Of a stretch of 55,751 bases of DNA, positions 16,261-24,885 are shown in pieces. The notes beneath the pieces were generated by a model. That model was given only the letters and a program-made list of their open reading frames with translations. It had not been told where the DNA came from and searched no databases. Source of the DNA: Streptomyces sioyaensis. GTDB lineage: Bacteria; Actinomycetota; Actinomycetes; Streptomycetales; Streptomycetaceae. The stretch lies in the NCBI RefSeq assembly GCF_004122735.1, contig NZ_SDIF01000040.1:1-55751 (forward strand). Reading direction: 5' to 3'. The position numbers were made by a program, and so were the translations under genes. Each line of letters begins with the position of its first letter. Within the stretch, counting starts at the first letter, position 1.

Positions 16261-17565
16261 TCAGTCCTTGAGCTTTCCGGCGAAGTAATCGATGTACGCC
16301 TGCATGTCGAAGTGGCCGTGCCCGGAGAGCGAGAACAGGATGCTCTTCGACTCGCCGGACTCCTTGCAGGCCAGCGCCTCGTCGATGGCCGCGCGCACGG
16401 CGTGCGTGGACTCCGGGGCGGGCACGATGCCCTCGTTGCGGGCGAAGGTCACCCCGGCCTCGAAGCAGGCGGTCTGCGGGAGGGCCCGCGCCTCCAGGTA
16501 GTCGTACTCCTTGAGCTGGCTGATGATCGGCGACATGCCGTGGTAGCGGAGCCCTCCGGCGTGGATGCTGGGCGGCACGAAGTCGTGGCCGAGGGTGTGC
16601 ATCTTGGTGAGCGGCGTCATGCCGGCCGTGTCACCGAAGTCGTAGTCGAATGTGCCCTGGGTCATGGTCGGGCAGGATGACGGTTCGACGGCGATGGCCC
16701 GCACGGGACGCCCGCCGCGCAGCTGCTCGCCCAGGAACGGCAGGACCAGACCGCCGAAGTTGGATCCGCCGCCGGCCGCGCCGATCAGGATGTCCGGGTA
16801 GTCCTCGGCCAGCTCCATCTGGAGCTGGGCCTCCTTGCCGATGATCGTCTGGTGCATCAGGACGTGGTTGAGCACCGAACCGAGCGCGTACTTGGCGGTG
16901 CCGCCGCTGTTCACGGCCGCCTCGACCGCTTCGGAGATGGCGAGGCCCAGGCTGCCCGGGGAGTCGGGGTCGGCGGCGAGCGCGGCCCGGCCGGCCTCGG
17001 TGAGCTCACTGGGGCTGGCGGTGACGCTGGCGCCGAAGGTCTCCATCAGGCCGCGGCGATACGGCTTTTGCCGGTAGCTCACCTTGACCATGTAGACCTC
17101 GCAGATGAGGCCGAAGTACTGGCAGGCGAGCGAGAGGGACGTGCCCCACTGGCCCGCGCCGGTCTCCGTGGTGAGGCGCTCGACGCCGGCCTGCTTGTTG
17201 TAATACGCCTGCGGGATGGCGGTGTTGGGCTTGTGGCTGCCCGCCGGGCTCACGCCCTCGTTCTTGAAGTAGATCCGGGCCGGCGTGTCCAGGGCCTTCT
17301 CCAGGCGCCGGGCGCGCACCAGCGGGCTGGGCCGCCACTGCTGGTACACGTCGATGACGGCGCCCGGAATGTCCACCTCGGCGTCGGTGGAGAACTCCTG
17401 GGCTATCAGCGCCTCCGGGAACAGGGGCGCCAGGTCGTCCCGGGTGACGGGCTCCCGGGTGCCGGGGTGCAGCATCGGGTCCAGCGGCTTGGGCAGGTCC
17501 GCGACCACGTTGTACCACGTGGTGGGGATCTGGTTTTCGGACAGCAGGAACTTCGTCTGGGGCAT
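16261..17565 (-). CDS. TrpB2-like (tryptophan synthase beta-type) PLP enzyme
   Basis: About 434 residues. The Schiff-base Lys112 lies in AGSHKPNTA. ETGAGQWGTSL (substrate carboxylate loop), GAAGGGSNFGG (PLP phosphate loop) and the C-terminal SGHGHFDM all match the long TrpB2 class. The class normally joins indole to serine. No trpA partner is present and the gene is not in a trp operon, so it may accept another carbon or nitrogen nucleophile, for example an aromatic amine made by the neighbouring enzymes. The ATG at 17565 has AGGAAAG 5 bases upstream. It is the likely amino-acid-forming step of the cluster. Confidence 0.9.
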   Translation of the reverse strand: MPQTKFLLSENQIPTTWYNVVADLPKPLDPMLHPGTREPVTRDDLAPLFPEALIAQEFSTDAEVDIPGAVIDVYQQWRPSPLVRARRLEKALDTPARIYFKNEGVSPAGSHKPNTAIPQAYYNKQAGVERLTTETGAGQWGTSLSLACQYFGLICEVYMVKVSYRQKPYRRGLMETFGASVTASPSELTEAGRAALAADPDSPGSLGLAISEAVEAAVNSGGTAKYALGSVLNHVLMHQTIIGKEAQLQMELAEDYPDILIGAAGGGSNFGGLVLPFLGEQLRGGRPVRAIAVEPSSCPTMTQGTFDYDFGDTAGMTPLTKMHTLGHDFVPPSIHAGGLRYHGMSPIISQLKEYDYLEARALPQTACFEAGVTFARNEGIVPAPESTHAVRAAIDEALACKESGESKSILFSLSGHGHFDMQAYIDYFAGKLKD

Positions 17566-17633
17566 GAACACTTTCCTGTGAATGAGGTGGAACCGGTGCG
17601 GAGGGGACTCGGAGGAATCCGGAGAAGGGCGGG

Positions 17634-18869
17634 CTAGTTGCTCGCCGGAGCCGCCCTCGGCTCCGGCGCGGAGGTGGACGGGGGAACCGCGGAGGCCGAC
17701 GGCCTGATCCGCAGCAGGACGAAGGCAGCCATGCCGGCGAGCGGCGCGAGCAGGAGCGTCACGAAGACGGGCCGGTGACCGTGCGCCGACCACAGGACGC
17801 CGAGGCCGAACGGCACGACGAGCCGGGCGAGGCCCAGCACGAAGCCGTTGAGCGCCATGAAGCCACCGACCCGCCGCTCGTCGACGTGATCGGCGATGTA
17901 GGTGGGCACGACGACGGAGACGATGATCTCGCCGAGCGTCCACACCACGGTGGACAGCAGGATGGCGGGCAGCGAGAAACCGAAGACGATCACGGCGAGC
18001 CCGAGCGTCCACAGCAGTCCCGCGACCAGCAGCAGCGCCTTGGTGCCGTACCCCCGGATGTGCTTCTCCATGAGCAGGCCGAGGCTCACCACGACGACGC
18101 TGTTGATGGTGTAGACGGCGCCGACCAGGCCCGCCGAGTCGTGCAGCACCGTCGTGACGGCGAGCGGCAGCGCGTACTCCAGGCCGATGAGTGGCACGAC
18201 GTAGAAGAAGGAGACCAGGACCACCAGCAGCACGTGCCGGTGCCCCAGCGGACCGGAACGGCCCTTGCCCTTGCGGCTCTCGGCGTTCGGGCTTCTGCGG
18301 TCGCGCGGCACCCAGAGCGTGATCATCGCCGCGCACAGCAGGCCGGCGAGGATGTTCCCCGCGAACATGACGTGGTACGAGTACGCGGCCGCGACCCCGC
18401 CCAGGAGCGGCCCCACGCCCATCCCCAGGTTGTTGCCGACATAGCTGATCGTGTACGCGAACGGGCGCTGTTCGGGCGTGGTCAGATCCGCGACCAGCGT
18501 GTTGGACGCGGGGCTGAACATGCCCATCCCGACCAGGGCGACGAAGAGCAGCACCGCGTACGTCCACGGCGCCCCGTCGAGCACGGCGAGGCCGAGATAT
18601 CCGGCGGCGTTCAGAACGAGCGCCGTCAGCAGCGCCGCACGCCTGCCCCGCAGATCGCACAGCGGCCCGCTCAGCAGACTGCCGACCAGCAGGCCGGTGC
18701 TGCCGATGGAGAGGAGCAGGCCCGCTTCGCCGGGACCGAGGTCCTTGCCGCGCACCAAGTAGACGGCGAGCAGCGGAAAGACGAACATGCCCGCGCGGTT
18801 GACGAAGGAGGCGAGGAACAACACCCGCAGCGCCAACGGGAGTTCTTTGAACCGCGTCAGCCACACCAC
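17634..18869 (-). CDS. MFS transporter, probable product exporter
   Basis: About 411 residues with twelve hydrophobic segments and the MFS loop motif SGPLCDLRGRRAALL between TM2 and TM3. The midpoint loop (PRDRRSPNAESRKGKGR) is basic and cytoplasmic. It begins 2 bases after the ATP-grasp stop (GTG at 18869, or the adjacent GTG at 18866), so it is coupled to it. Pairing of a dipeptide-type ligase with an MFS exporter resembles bacD/bacE of bacilysin. Export and self-protection are inferred from context. Confidence 0.9.
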   Translation of the reverse strand: MVWLTRFKELPLALRVLFLASFVNRAGMFVFPLLAVYLVRGKDLGPGEAGLLLSIGSTGLLVGSLLSGPLCDLRGRRAALLTALVLNAAGYLGLAVLDGAPWTYAVLLFVALVGMGMFSPASNTLVADLTTPEQRPFAYTISYVGNNLGMGVGPLLGGVAAAYSYHVMFAGNILAGLLCAAMITLWVPRDRRSPNAESRKGKGRSGPLGHRHVLLVVLVSFFYVVPLIGLEYALPLAVTTVLHDSAGLVGAVYTINSVVVVSLGLLMEKHIRGYGTKALLLVAGLLWTLGLAVIVFGFSLPAILLSTVVWTLGEIIVSVVVPTYIADHVDERRVGGFMALNGFVLGLARLVVPFGLGVLWSAHGHRPVFVTLLLAPLAGMAAFVLLRIRPSASAVPPSTSAPEPRAAPASN

Positions 18870-18871
18870 GA

Positions 18872-20089
18872 CTACGCCTGCTCGGTCTCTACGCGGAAGG
18901 CGTCCCGCACGGTCTTGAAGCGGGCCCGCACGTCCTCGAAATCGGTGCCCTCGCACACGTACCAGCCGAGCACGTCGTTGGAGGCGGACGGCGGGGCGAG
19001 GACGTCGCCGACGCTCTTCCACACGTCGGCATCCAATACGGCCTCCAGGGCGGTGAGCTCTTCCGGCCCGGTGATGGCGGTGATCCGCCCGTACTCGCCG
19101 GACGTCAGGTACTCGGTGCCGATCTCCGGGCCGGGCCGCGCCGCGGGCCGGTGTCCGGGGTCGAGTTCGAGGCGGCACCACTCACCCGCGAGGTTGATGC
19201 CGCGCCCGGCCTCGATGGCGGGCACGATCGAGCCGCCGCCGGCCCGGGCGCCCGCCTCGCCGAAGACGATCCCGCCGTCGTCCAGGAGGAAGAACTCGGC
19301 GTGTACGACGCCGGTGCTCAGGCCGAAGCCGCGCAGCACCACCGCGTTCAGCTCCAGGATGCGCTTCTCCTGCGGGGAAAGATCGTGCTTGCGGGAGATG
19401 GTGCCACCGGGTTCGTCGCGGTACTCCAGTACGGAGTACGTGTACTGGGAGAGCTGTGCGAAGACGACCTCGCCGCGCTGGAACAGCGAGTCGACGTGGA
19501 ACTCGGTACCGCGGATGAACTCCTCGACCCGGTACTCGTGCCGGTCGTCGCCCATCTCCTGCCATACGCGGTCCAGTTCGGCCCGGTCGTTCACACGGTA
19601 GGTGTTGCCGCACGCCCAGCCCGCGGACGGCTTGACGACCACGGGATAGCCGACCTTCTCGGCGAACTCGGTGACCGCGCCCAGGGTGTCGGGGCGGCAC
19701 GAGCGGGCCACCCGCACGCCGAGTTCCTCGGCCCGGCGGTGCATCACGTTCTTGTCGCGGAAGTTGAGGGCCTGGTCCGGGGTGAGGCCGGGAATCCCGT
19801 GGTCCCTGCGGGCCCGGCTCGCGGGCAGCACGTCGCCCTCGAACAGCGGGAAGATCCGCTCGATGCGGTGCTCGGCGACGATGCCGTCGACCGCGGCGCG
19901 CACTGCTGCCGTGTCGTCCAGATCGGCGTGGTACTGAGGCAGCCCGTCCGCCTCGGGTGCCTCCCAGCCGGTGGGCAGCAGCACCACGGTGCGCACGCCG
20001 AGATCGGCGGCCGCCGCGGTGACACTGCGGAACTGGGCGGCGTAGCGCCCCGCAGCGGGCCGGTAGACCACCAGGATCGAAGGGTTCAT
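18872..20089 (-). CDS. ATP-grasp ligase
   Basis: About 405 residues. The N-terminal pre-ATP-grasp Rossmann domain is followed by the grasp fold: YPVVVKPSAGWACGNTYRV (ATP-binding Lys), EEFIRGTEFHVDSLF, and the metal-binding strand VHAEFFLLDDGGIVFGEAGARAGGG. Enzymes of this type activate a carboxylate as acyl-phosphate and join it to an amine, as in L-amino-acid ligases (BacD, DdaF). Here it could condense the unusual amino acid made by the cluster with another amino acid. The ATG at 20089 has GAGGAGC 6 bases upstream. The C-terminal roughly 70 residues are less conserved. Confidence 0.88.
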   Translation of the reverse strand: MNPSILVVYRPAAGRYAAQFRSVTAAAADLGVRTVVLLPTGWEAPEADGLPQYHADLDDTAAVRAAVDGIVAEHRIERIFPLFEGDVLPASRARRDHGIPGLTPDQALNFRDKNVMHRRAEELGVRVARSCRPDTLGAVTEFAEKVGYPVVVKPSAGWACGNTYRVNDRAELDRVWQEMGDDRHEYRVEEFIRGTEFHVDSLFQRGEVVFAQLSQYTYSVLEYRDEPGGTISRKHDLSPQEKRILELNAVVLRGFGLSTGVVHAEFFLLDDGGIVFGEAGARAGGGSIVPAIEAGRGINLAGEWCRLELDPGHRPAARPGPEIGTEYLTSGEYGRITAITGPEELTALEAVLDADVWKSVGDVLAPPSASNDVLGWYVCEGTDFEDVRARFKTVRDAFRVETEQA

Positions 20090-20137
20090 GCGGTGCTCCT
20101 CATCGGAGTCGTGAAAGGGAGTGGGTGCGGCACGTGC

Positions 20138-20917
20138 TCAGCGGACCGTCGCGGCCGACGGGGTGCCGAACAGCTCCCCGGACGGTGTGGACCGGTCGAG
20201 CACGAGCGGGCGCCCCGGCTCGGCGCCCGCCTCGGCGAGCGCCCCCACAAGCCGGCCGAGCGCCCGCTCGACCTCGTCCCTGCCGCCCTCGTGCGCGGAC
20301 TCCACGGTGAGCAGGAGCCGGTGGCGTCCGACGTCGGTCTTGACCACGTCGCCCTGCCGCCAGTTCCAGCGCCGCGAATGGGCGCGCCCTCGGCCGTCGG
20401 CGTAGACGACCTCACCCGGGTCGGGATGCTCCGGCGCGTCGGGCGCGCCGAGCGGCACGAAGACCTCGGCCCCGTGCGCGAGCCGCACCTCCAGCTCGCC
20501 CTCGATGTCGCCCACGTCGCAGGACGCCACCGGAAGCCGGCTGTCGAGCGACACCGCGTTGCAGAGGTCCACCAGGGAGTTGATCCGCGGCAGCCGGTCG
20601 CCCTTGGCCACCCGGCGCAGGACCGACTCGGCGGCGCAGGGGAAACGGTTCGGGTTGACGTCGACCGTACGGTAGGCGTCGCGCCAGGCGGCGATCGACG
20701 GCAACGCGGAGACGTCCGCCTTGCTGAGACCGGCCGCATGCAGTGCGTCCTCGGCGGCGGTGAGCCGCGCGGCCACCTCCGGGGCATCCCGGACGACGTC
20801 GACGGCCGGTACCGCCACCAGACCGAGCACGTAGCCGGCCACGCGCTCCGTCAGCCGCGCGTCGATGGTGACGGTGAGGGGGCGGTCGCCGCCGCGGGTG
20901 CTGAGGATGCTCTCCAT
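20138..20917 (-). CDS. free-standing B3/B4 tRNA-editing domain protein
   Basis: About 259 residues. It matches the B3/4 domain of the phenylalanyl-tRNA synthetase beta chain: VDVNPNRFPCAAESVLRRV, LPRINSLVDLCNAVSLDSRLPV, the GDIEGELEVRLA strand and YADGRGRAHSRRWNWRQGD. In PheRS this domain hydrolyses mis-charged Tyr-tRNA(Phe). A free-standing copy inside a cluster that seems to make an aromatic amino acid may clear tRNA charged with the product, i.e. self-resistance; this is inference. The ATG at 20917 is preceded by GAAGGAA at a spacing of about ten bases. A 141-base gap separates it from the amidotransferase gene. Confidence 0.85.
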   Translation of the reverse strand: MESILSTRGGDRPLTVTIDARLTERVAGYVLGLVAVPAVDVVRDAPEVAARLTAAEDALHAAGLSKADVSALPSIAAWRDAYRTVDVNPNRFPCAAESVLRRVAKGDRLPRINSLVDLCNAVSLDSRLPVASCDVGDIEGELEVRLAHGAEVFVPLGAPDAPEHPDPGEVVYADGRGRAHSRRWNWRQGDVVKTDVGRHRLLLTVESAHEGGRDEVERALGRLVGALAEAGAEPGRPLVLDRSTPSGELFGTPSAATVR

Positions 20918-21058
20918 GGACGTGTGTTCCTTCGATTCCGTGCCTGTGTCCGGGCGGACCGCTGATGACGGGTCCGACAGTAAGGAGCGGGCAGGAGCCC
21001 GGCTGTGGCCAATTTCCGTCAATTTCGGGAGGCCACTTCCGGCCGCCGGTGCATCCGC

Positions 21059-21685
21059 TCAGCGGGCGGCGCCCTCCACCGCGCGCAACGCTCCTTCGCC
21101 GGCGACGGCGCCGGCCCCGGCCCCGGCCCCGGCGAGGAAGTTCCCGAAGAGCCGCATCCCGTCCTCCGTCATCACGCTCTCCGGATGGAACTGCACCCCT
21201 TCGACGGCGTACGTCCGGTGTCGCACGCCCATGACGTAACCGTCGTCCCGCGACGTCGCCGTCACCGCCAGCTCGGCCGGCGGTTCGGTGACGATCAGCG
21301 AGTGGTAGCGGGTGACCGTCAGCGGTCGTGCGGCGCCCGCGAACACGCCGTGTCCGTCGTGCTCGACCTGGCTCGTCTTGCCGTGCATCAGCCGCTCGGC
21401 GACGGCGATCCGCGCCCCGTACGCGAGACCGATGGCCTGGTGCCCGAGGCAGACGCCGAGCAGTGGCACCCGCCCGGCGAAGGCGTGCACCAGCTCGACG
21501 TGCCCCGAATCCGCCGGGTGCCCCGGACCGGGTCCCAGGACCACCGCGTCGGGACCGGACGCCACCAGCCGCTCCACCGAGCGGGTGCCAGAACGCACCA
21601 CCTCGGTCTCGGCGCCGAGGCTCAGCAGGTACTGGTCGATGATGTGACTGAAACTGTCGTACGCGTCGACGAGGAGGACCTTCAC
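21059..21685 (-). CDS. glutamine amidotransferase (TrpG/PabA type)
   Basis: About 208 residues. A class-I glutaminase with nucleophile Cys79 in GVCLGHQ and the His-Glu of VQFHPESV, plus the oxyanion strand GPGPGHP and the RYHSL segment typical of chorismate-enzyme partners. It releases ammonia from glutamine for the adjacent synthase. The C-terminus ends in an Ala/Gly-rich tail. Its ATG overlaps the stop of the synthase gene by 4 bases (ATGA), so the two subunits are made in step. Confidence 0.93.
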   Translation of the reverse strand: MKVLLVDAYDSFSHIIDQYLLSLGAETEVVRSGTRSVERLVASGPDAVVLGPGPGHPADSGHVELVHAFAGRVPLLGVCLGHQAIGLAYGARIAVAERLMHGKTSQVEHDGHGVFAGAARPLTVTRYHSLIVTEPPAELAVTATSRDDGYVMGVRHRTYAVEGVQFHPESVMTEDGMRLFGNFLAGAGAGAGAVAGEGALRAVEGAAR

Positions 21686-23244
21686 TTCAGCAGCTCCTCA
21701 CCGGTCAGCGCCCAGTAGGCGGCGCTCATTTTGGCCAGCGTCTCCCGCCACTCGGATGGGGGTACGGAGTCGGCAACCAGACCCGCCGACGCCTGCGTGC
21801 TGTACCGGACCCCGTCGTGGACGGCGGTACGGATGCACAGGGCGAGCACCGCGAAGCCGCGGACGTCGACCAGGCCGAGAGCCCCGGCGTAGATGCCGCG
21901 CGGGTGGTCCTCGATATCGTTGATGATCTCCATGGCGCGCAGCTTCGGCGCACCGGTCATGGTGCCCGCGGGGAACGTCGCGCAGATCGCCGCCCACACA
22001 TCGGTACCGCTCATGACCTGGCCCGATACGGTCGACACCAGGTGATGGACGTACGCAAAGGGTTCGACCTCCATCATCGTGTCGACGGAGAGGGTGCCGG
22101 GTCGGCAGACCCGCCCGATGTCGTTGCGGCACAGATCGACCAGCATGACGTGTTCGGCTTGTTCCTTGGCGCTCTCCCGCAGCTCCACCACCCGGCGGGC
22201 GTCCTCGTCCGGTGCGGTCGCCCGGGGCACCGTGCCGGCGATGGGACGCATGGAGATGGTGTCGTCCTGGATGCGCACGAACAGCTCGGGGCTCGCACCG
22301 ATCACGGACCGGCCCGCCCACGGCACGAGGTACATGTAGGGCGACGGATTGCGGTGGCGCAGTCGCCGGTACACCTGAAGGGGCGTCAACTCGGTCTCGA
22401 CATCGATCCGATGACCTATCTGGATCTGATAGCTGTCGCCGATCCCGATGTGGTGCAGGCACCGCTCGGCGCGCTCGACGAATGTCGCCTCGTCCACGGT
22501 GTCGCGCACGGACAGCGGCGCCGGCGCCTCCGGCACCGCGGCGTTCGGCCCGCCCTGGGCGCGCACCGCATCGACCACGGAGCGCAACGGGGCCTGGCCC
22601 GATGCCACCGGCAGCTGCGGTCCGTGAGCGGCCAGATAACGGACTCCGCCGTTCTTCAGGTCGTACCAGACCGTGTCCTTGAAGAGGGTGAGCGTGCAGC
22701 GCGGCAGTTCCGACTCGGCCTTCTGGGCCGGGAGTTCCTCCATCGCCCAGGCCGCTTCGTACGACAGCGTGACGAGGAAGCCGAAGGCGAAGGTGCCCGT
22801 GGGCACGTCGGTGTCGACATCGAACAGGCCCTGGACGGAGCGCAGGATCCGCCAGACGGAACCGGGCTCGCGCACGCCCCACCGCCTGGTGTCACCGGCC
22901 GCGCCGATCACCGTCCCCGGCTCCCCGACGGCCGCCGAGAGCGCGGCCGCAAGACGGTCGCCCAATTCCCCGGGGGCCACGAGTTCCACCCGGTCGGCGT
23001 GGACGCGCAACTCGGCGAGGCGCCCGCAGCCGACGGCGGCGTAATGCCGGTCCTGGTCGGGGCCGTCCAGGCTTTCGAAGAGGTAGACGTCGTCCTGGCC
23101 TCGGTTGCGGGCAAGGGCTTCGTAGAGGCTCAGCGCATCGACGGACGGAAGGTCTTCGGAGACCACCCGGACCGGGACGGTCGCGCCCCCTCCGGGCCGA
23201 ACCAACTCATCTTTGTACAGCGGTAATTCTGACAGCAAGGACAC
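21682..23244 (-). CDS. chorismate-amidating synthase component I (anthranilate/ADIC synthase-like)
   Basis: About 520 residues. The chorismate-binding fold carries SPYMYLVPW, GASPELFVR, RPIAGTVPR, EHVMLVDLCRNDIGRV, VHHLVSTVSG and FPAGTMTGAPKLRAMEI. PabB-type enzymes use a Lys in PIKGT as covalent nucleophile; here it is Ala336 (PIAGT), as in TrpE, so ortho-amination to anthranilate or 2-amino-2-deoxyisochorismate is favoured over 4-amino-4-deoxychorismate. Other segments (VHHLVST) look PabB-like. The Trp-feedback motif LLES of TrpE is altered to LFES, so inhibition may be relaxed. The GTG at 23244 is preceded by AAAGG. It is the first gene of the leftward operon. Confidence 0.88.
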   Translation of the reverse strand: MSLLSELPLYKDELVRPGGGATVPVRVVSEDLPSVDALSLYEALARNRGQDDVYLFESLDGPDQDRHYAAVGCGRLAELRVHADRVELVAPGELGDRLAAALSAAVGEPGTVIGAAGDTRRWGVREPGSVWRILRSVQGLFDVDTDVPTGTFAFGFLVTLSYEAAWAMEELPAQKAESELPRCTLTLFKDTVWYDLKNGGVRYLAAHGPQLPVASGQAPLRSVVDAVRAQGGPNAAVPEAPAPLSVRDTVDEATFVERAERCLHHIGIGDSYQIQIGHRIDVETELTPLQVYRRLRHRNPSPYMYLVPWAGRSVIGASPELFVRIQDDTISMRPIAGTVPRATAPDEDARRVVELRESAKEQAEHVMLVDLCRNDIGRVCRPGTLSVDTMMEVEPFAYVHHLVSTVSGQVMSGTDVWAAICATFPAGTMTGAPKLRAMEIINDIEDHPRGIYAGALGLVDVRGFAVLALCIRTAVHDGVRYSTQASAGLVADSVPPSEWRETLAKMSAAYWALTGEELLK

Positions 23245-23484
23245 GTCGAAAGCCTTTCTGATCCAACCGGACCGTAGGGGCTTCGAGGAATGAACAAGCA
23301 CGTCAACGGCGTGCCGAAGAAACGGCCCCGCACGTCACGCATGACCGGCCGCCATCGGCCGGACTCCCCCGCGCCACCCCAGGTCGCCGGGCTCCCCCTG
23401 GCGACGAATGTGTGTGCGAGGCAACTTCATCAAATGTGAGAATGCCGGCGCCATACCACTTCGATCACCGAGCGGGAGACCACT
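23245..23484. promoter_or_regulatory. divergent promoter region between biosynthetic operon and MocR gene
   Basis: These 240 bases lie between the leftward operon start and the TTG of the rightward MocR regulator. A short AT-richer stretch (about 23419-23440) stands out from the GC-rich surroundings and is the best place for overlapping promoters and a MocR site. I see no perfect palindrome. Confidence 0.5.
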
Positions 23485-24885
23485 TTGCCCCTGCAGCTCG
23501 CCCTCACCGTGGACCGCACATCGCGACTTCCACTGGCCGTTCAGATACGTAACTCACTGCGCGAATTAGTTGAGGACGGAACTTTGCGGCCGGGTGCCCG
23601 AATTCCGTCCAGCCGCCAACTCGCCCTCGATATCCGGGTCTCCCGCAGTGTCGTGGTGGAGGCTTATGAACAGCTCTCGGCCGAGGGGTACCTGGAGTCC
23701 AGACACGGTTCGGGCACCGCGGTCTCCGCGCACGCCCATGCCCCGGACCTCACCTCCACGCTTGTGCCGCCCGATCGGGAACCCACCCCCGAGGCCATGT
23801 GGGACCTGCGCACCGGCACCTCCAACGTCGTGGACTTCCCCCGCCACGAGTGGATCCGCTGCGTCACCGCCGTCGTCGCCGACGCGAGCCACCAGGAGCT
23901 CGGCTACTCCCCGCCGGCCGGGGTCCCGCTGACCCGGCGGGTGTTGACCAGCTATCTCGGCCGGGTACGTGGCGTGCGCAGCCGCCCCGAGGACCTCATG
24001 ATCACCTCTGGTTTCGCCCAGGGCCTGGCGCTGATCTGCAAAGTGCTGCTCGACCGGGGACATACCACACTTGCGGTGGAAGACCCGGGGCACCCGGGCG
24101 AGCGCGAGTTCATCACCAGTTCGGGCCTGCGCCCGATCGGCATTCCCGTGGACGACGACGGCCTGCGCGTGGACCTCCTTGAGGAGAGCGGCGTACGCGC
24201 CGTCCTGCTGACCCCGGCCAACCAGTTCCCGACCGGCGCCCGGCTGAGCCAGGCCCGCCGCGAACGCCTCATCGCCTGGGCCCGCGAGGTCGACGGCTAC
24301 ATCCTTGAGGACGACTTCAACAGCGCCTTCCTGCACCGCTCCGACCGGCTCCCCGCCCTGCAGAGCCTTGCCCCGGACCGGGTGGTGTACGCGGGCAGCG
24401 CCAGCAAGACGCTGGCCCCCGCCCTGCGTCTGGGCTGGCTCACGGCCCCCTCGGAGCTGATGGCCTCGATCGAGCACGTCCGCGCGGGCTGGGACATCGG
24501 CTGCTCCGGCCTGGAACAGCTGGCTCTGGCGCGTTTCATCGACTCCGGCGCCCTCGACCGCCACCAGCGCCAGTTACGCAAGGAGTTCCACCGCCGCCGC
24601 CAGACCATCCGCCACCAGTTGGAGACCTGCCTGCCCGGCACCCGCCTCACCGGACGTGACAGCGGCCTCCAGGCGTACCTCCAGCTCCCCGCCCACATAG
24701 CGGAACAGCCCCTGATCCGCGCCGCCCGCCAATACTCCGTCCTGGCCCGCGGCGGACGCTTCTACACCATGACGGACACCTCCCGTCCACCCGCCCTGGT
24801 GATCAGCTATGCGACGGTGGACTGTACGGGCCTGGCACAAAGCCTGCTGGCCCTCGGGAAGGCCTACCGGGAAATGCCTGGGTGA
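23485..24885 (+). CDS. MocR-type transcriptional regulator (right bookend)
   Basis: About 466 residues. The GntR winged helix is PLAVQIRNSLRELVEDGTLR, then RIPSSRQLALDIRVSRSVVV and ESRHGSGTAV. An aminotransferase-fold domain follows: TSGFAQGLAL, LEDDFNSAF, and YAGSASKTLAPALRLGW with the PLP Lys. DDFNSAF replaces the more usual DDYDxEF, so the effector pocket differs from that of the left MocR protein. The TTG start at 23485 has GGGAG 6 bases upstream. It is divergent from the synthase gene and is the best candidate activator or repressor of the operon. Confidence 0.92.
   Translation: MPLQLALTVDRTSRLPLAVQIRNSLRELVEDGTLRPGARIPSSRQLALDIRVSRSVVVEAYEQLSAEGYLESRHGSGTAVSAHAHAPDLTSTLVPPDREPTPEAMWDLRTGTSNVVDFPRHEWIRCVTAVVADASHQELGYSPPAGVPLTRRVLTSYLGRVRGVRSRPEDLMITSGFAQGLALICKVLLDRGHTTLAVEDPGHPGEREFITSSGLRPIGIPVDDDGLRVDLLEESGVRAVLLTPANQFPTGARLSQARRERLIAWAREVDGYILEDDFNSAFLHRSDRLPALQSLAPDRVVYAGSASKTLAPALRLGWLTAPSELMASIEHVRAGWDIGCSGLEQLALARFIDSGALDRHQRQLRKEFHRRRQTIRHQLETCLPGTRLTGRDSGLQAYLQLPAHIAEQPLIRAARQYSVLARGGRFYTMTDTSRPPALVISYATVDCTGLAQSLLALGKAYREMPG

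Noticed and set aside
17775..19601. 608-codon plus-strand frame
   Set aside because: Antisense of the MFS and ATP-grasp genes; no motifs.
21059..23244. Housekeeping trp or folate genes
   Set aside because: Placed in a dedicated operon with ligase, exporter and decarboxylase; no other trp, pab or fol genes adjoin.
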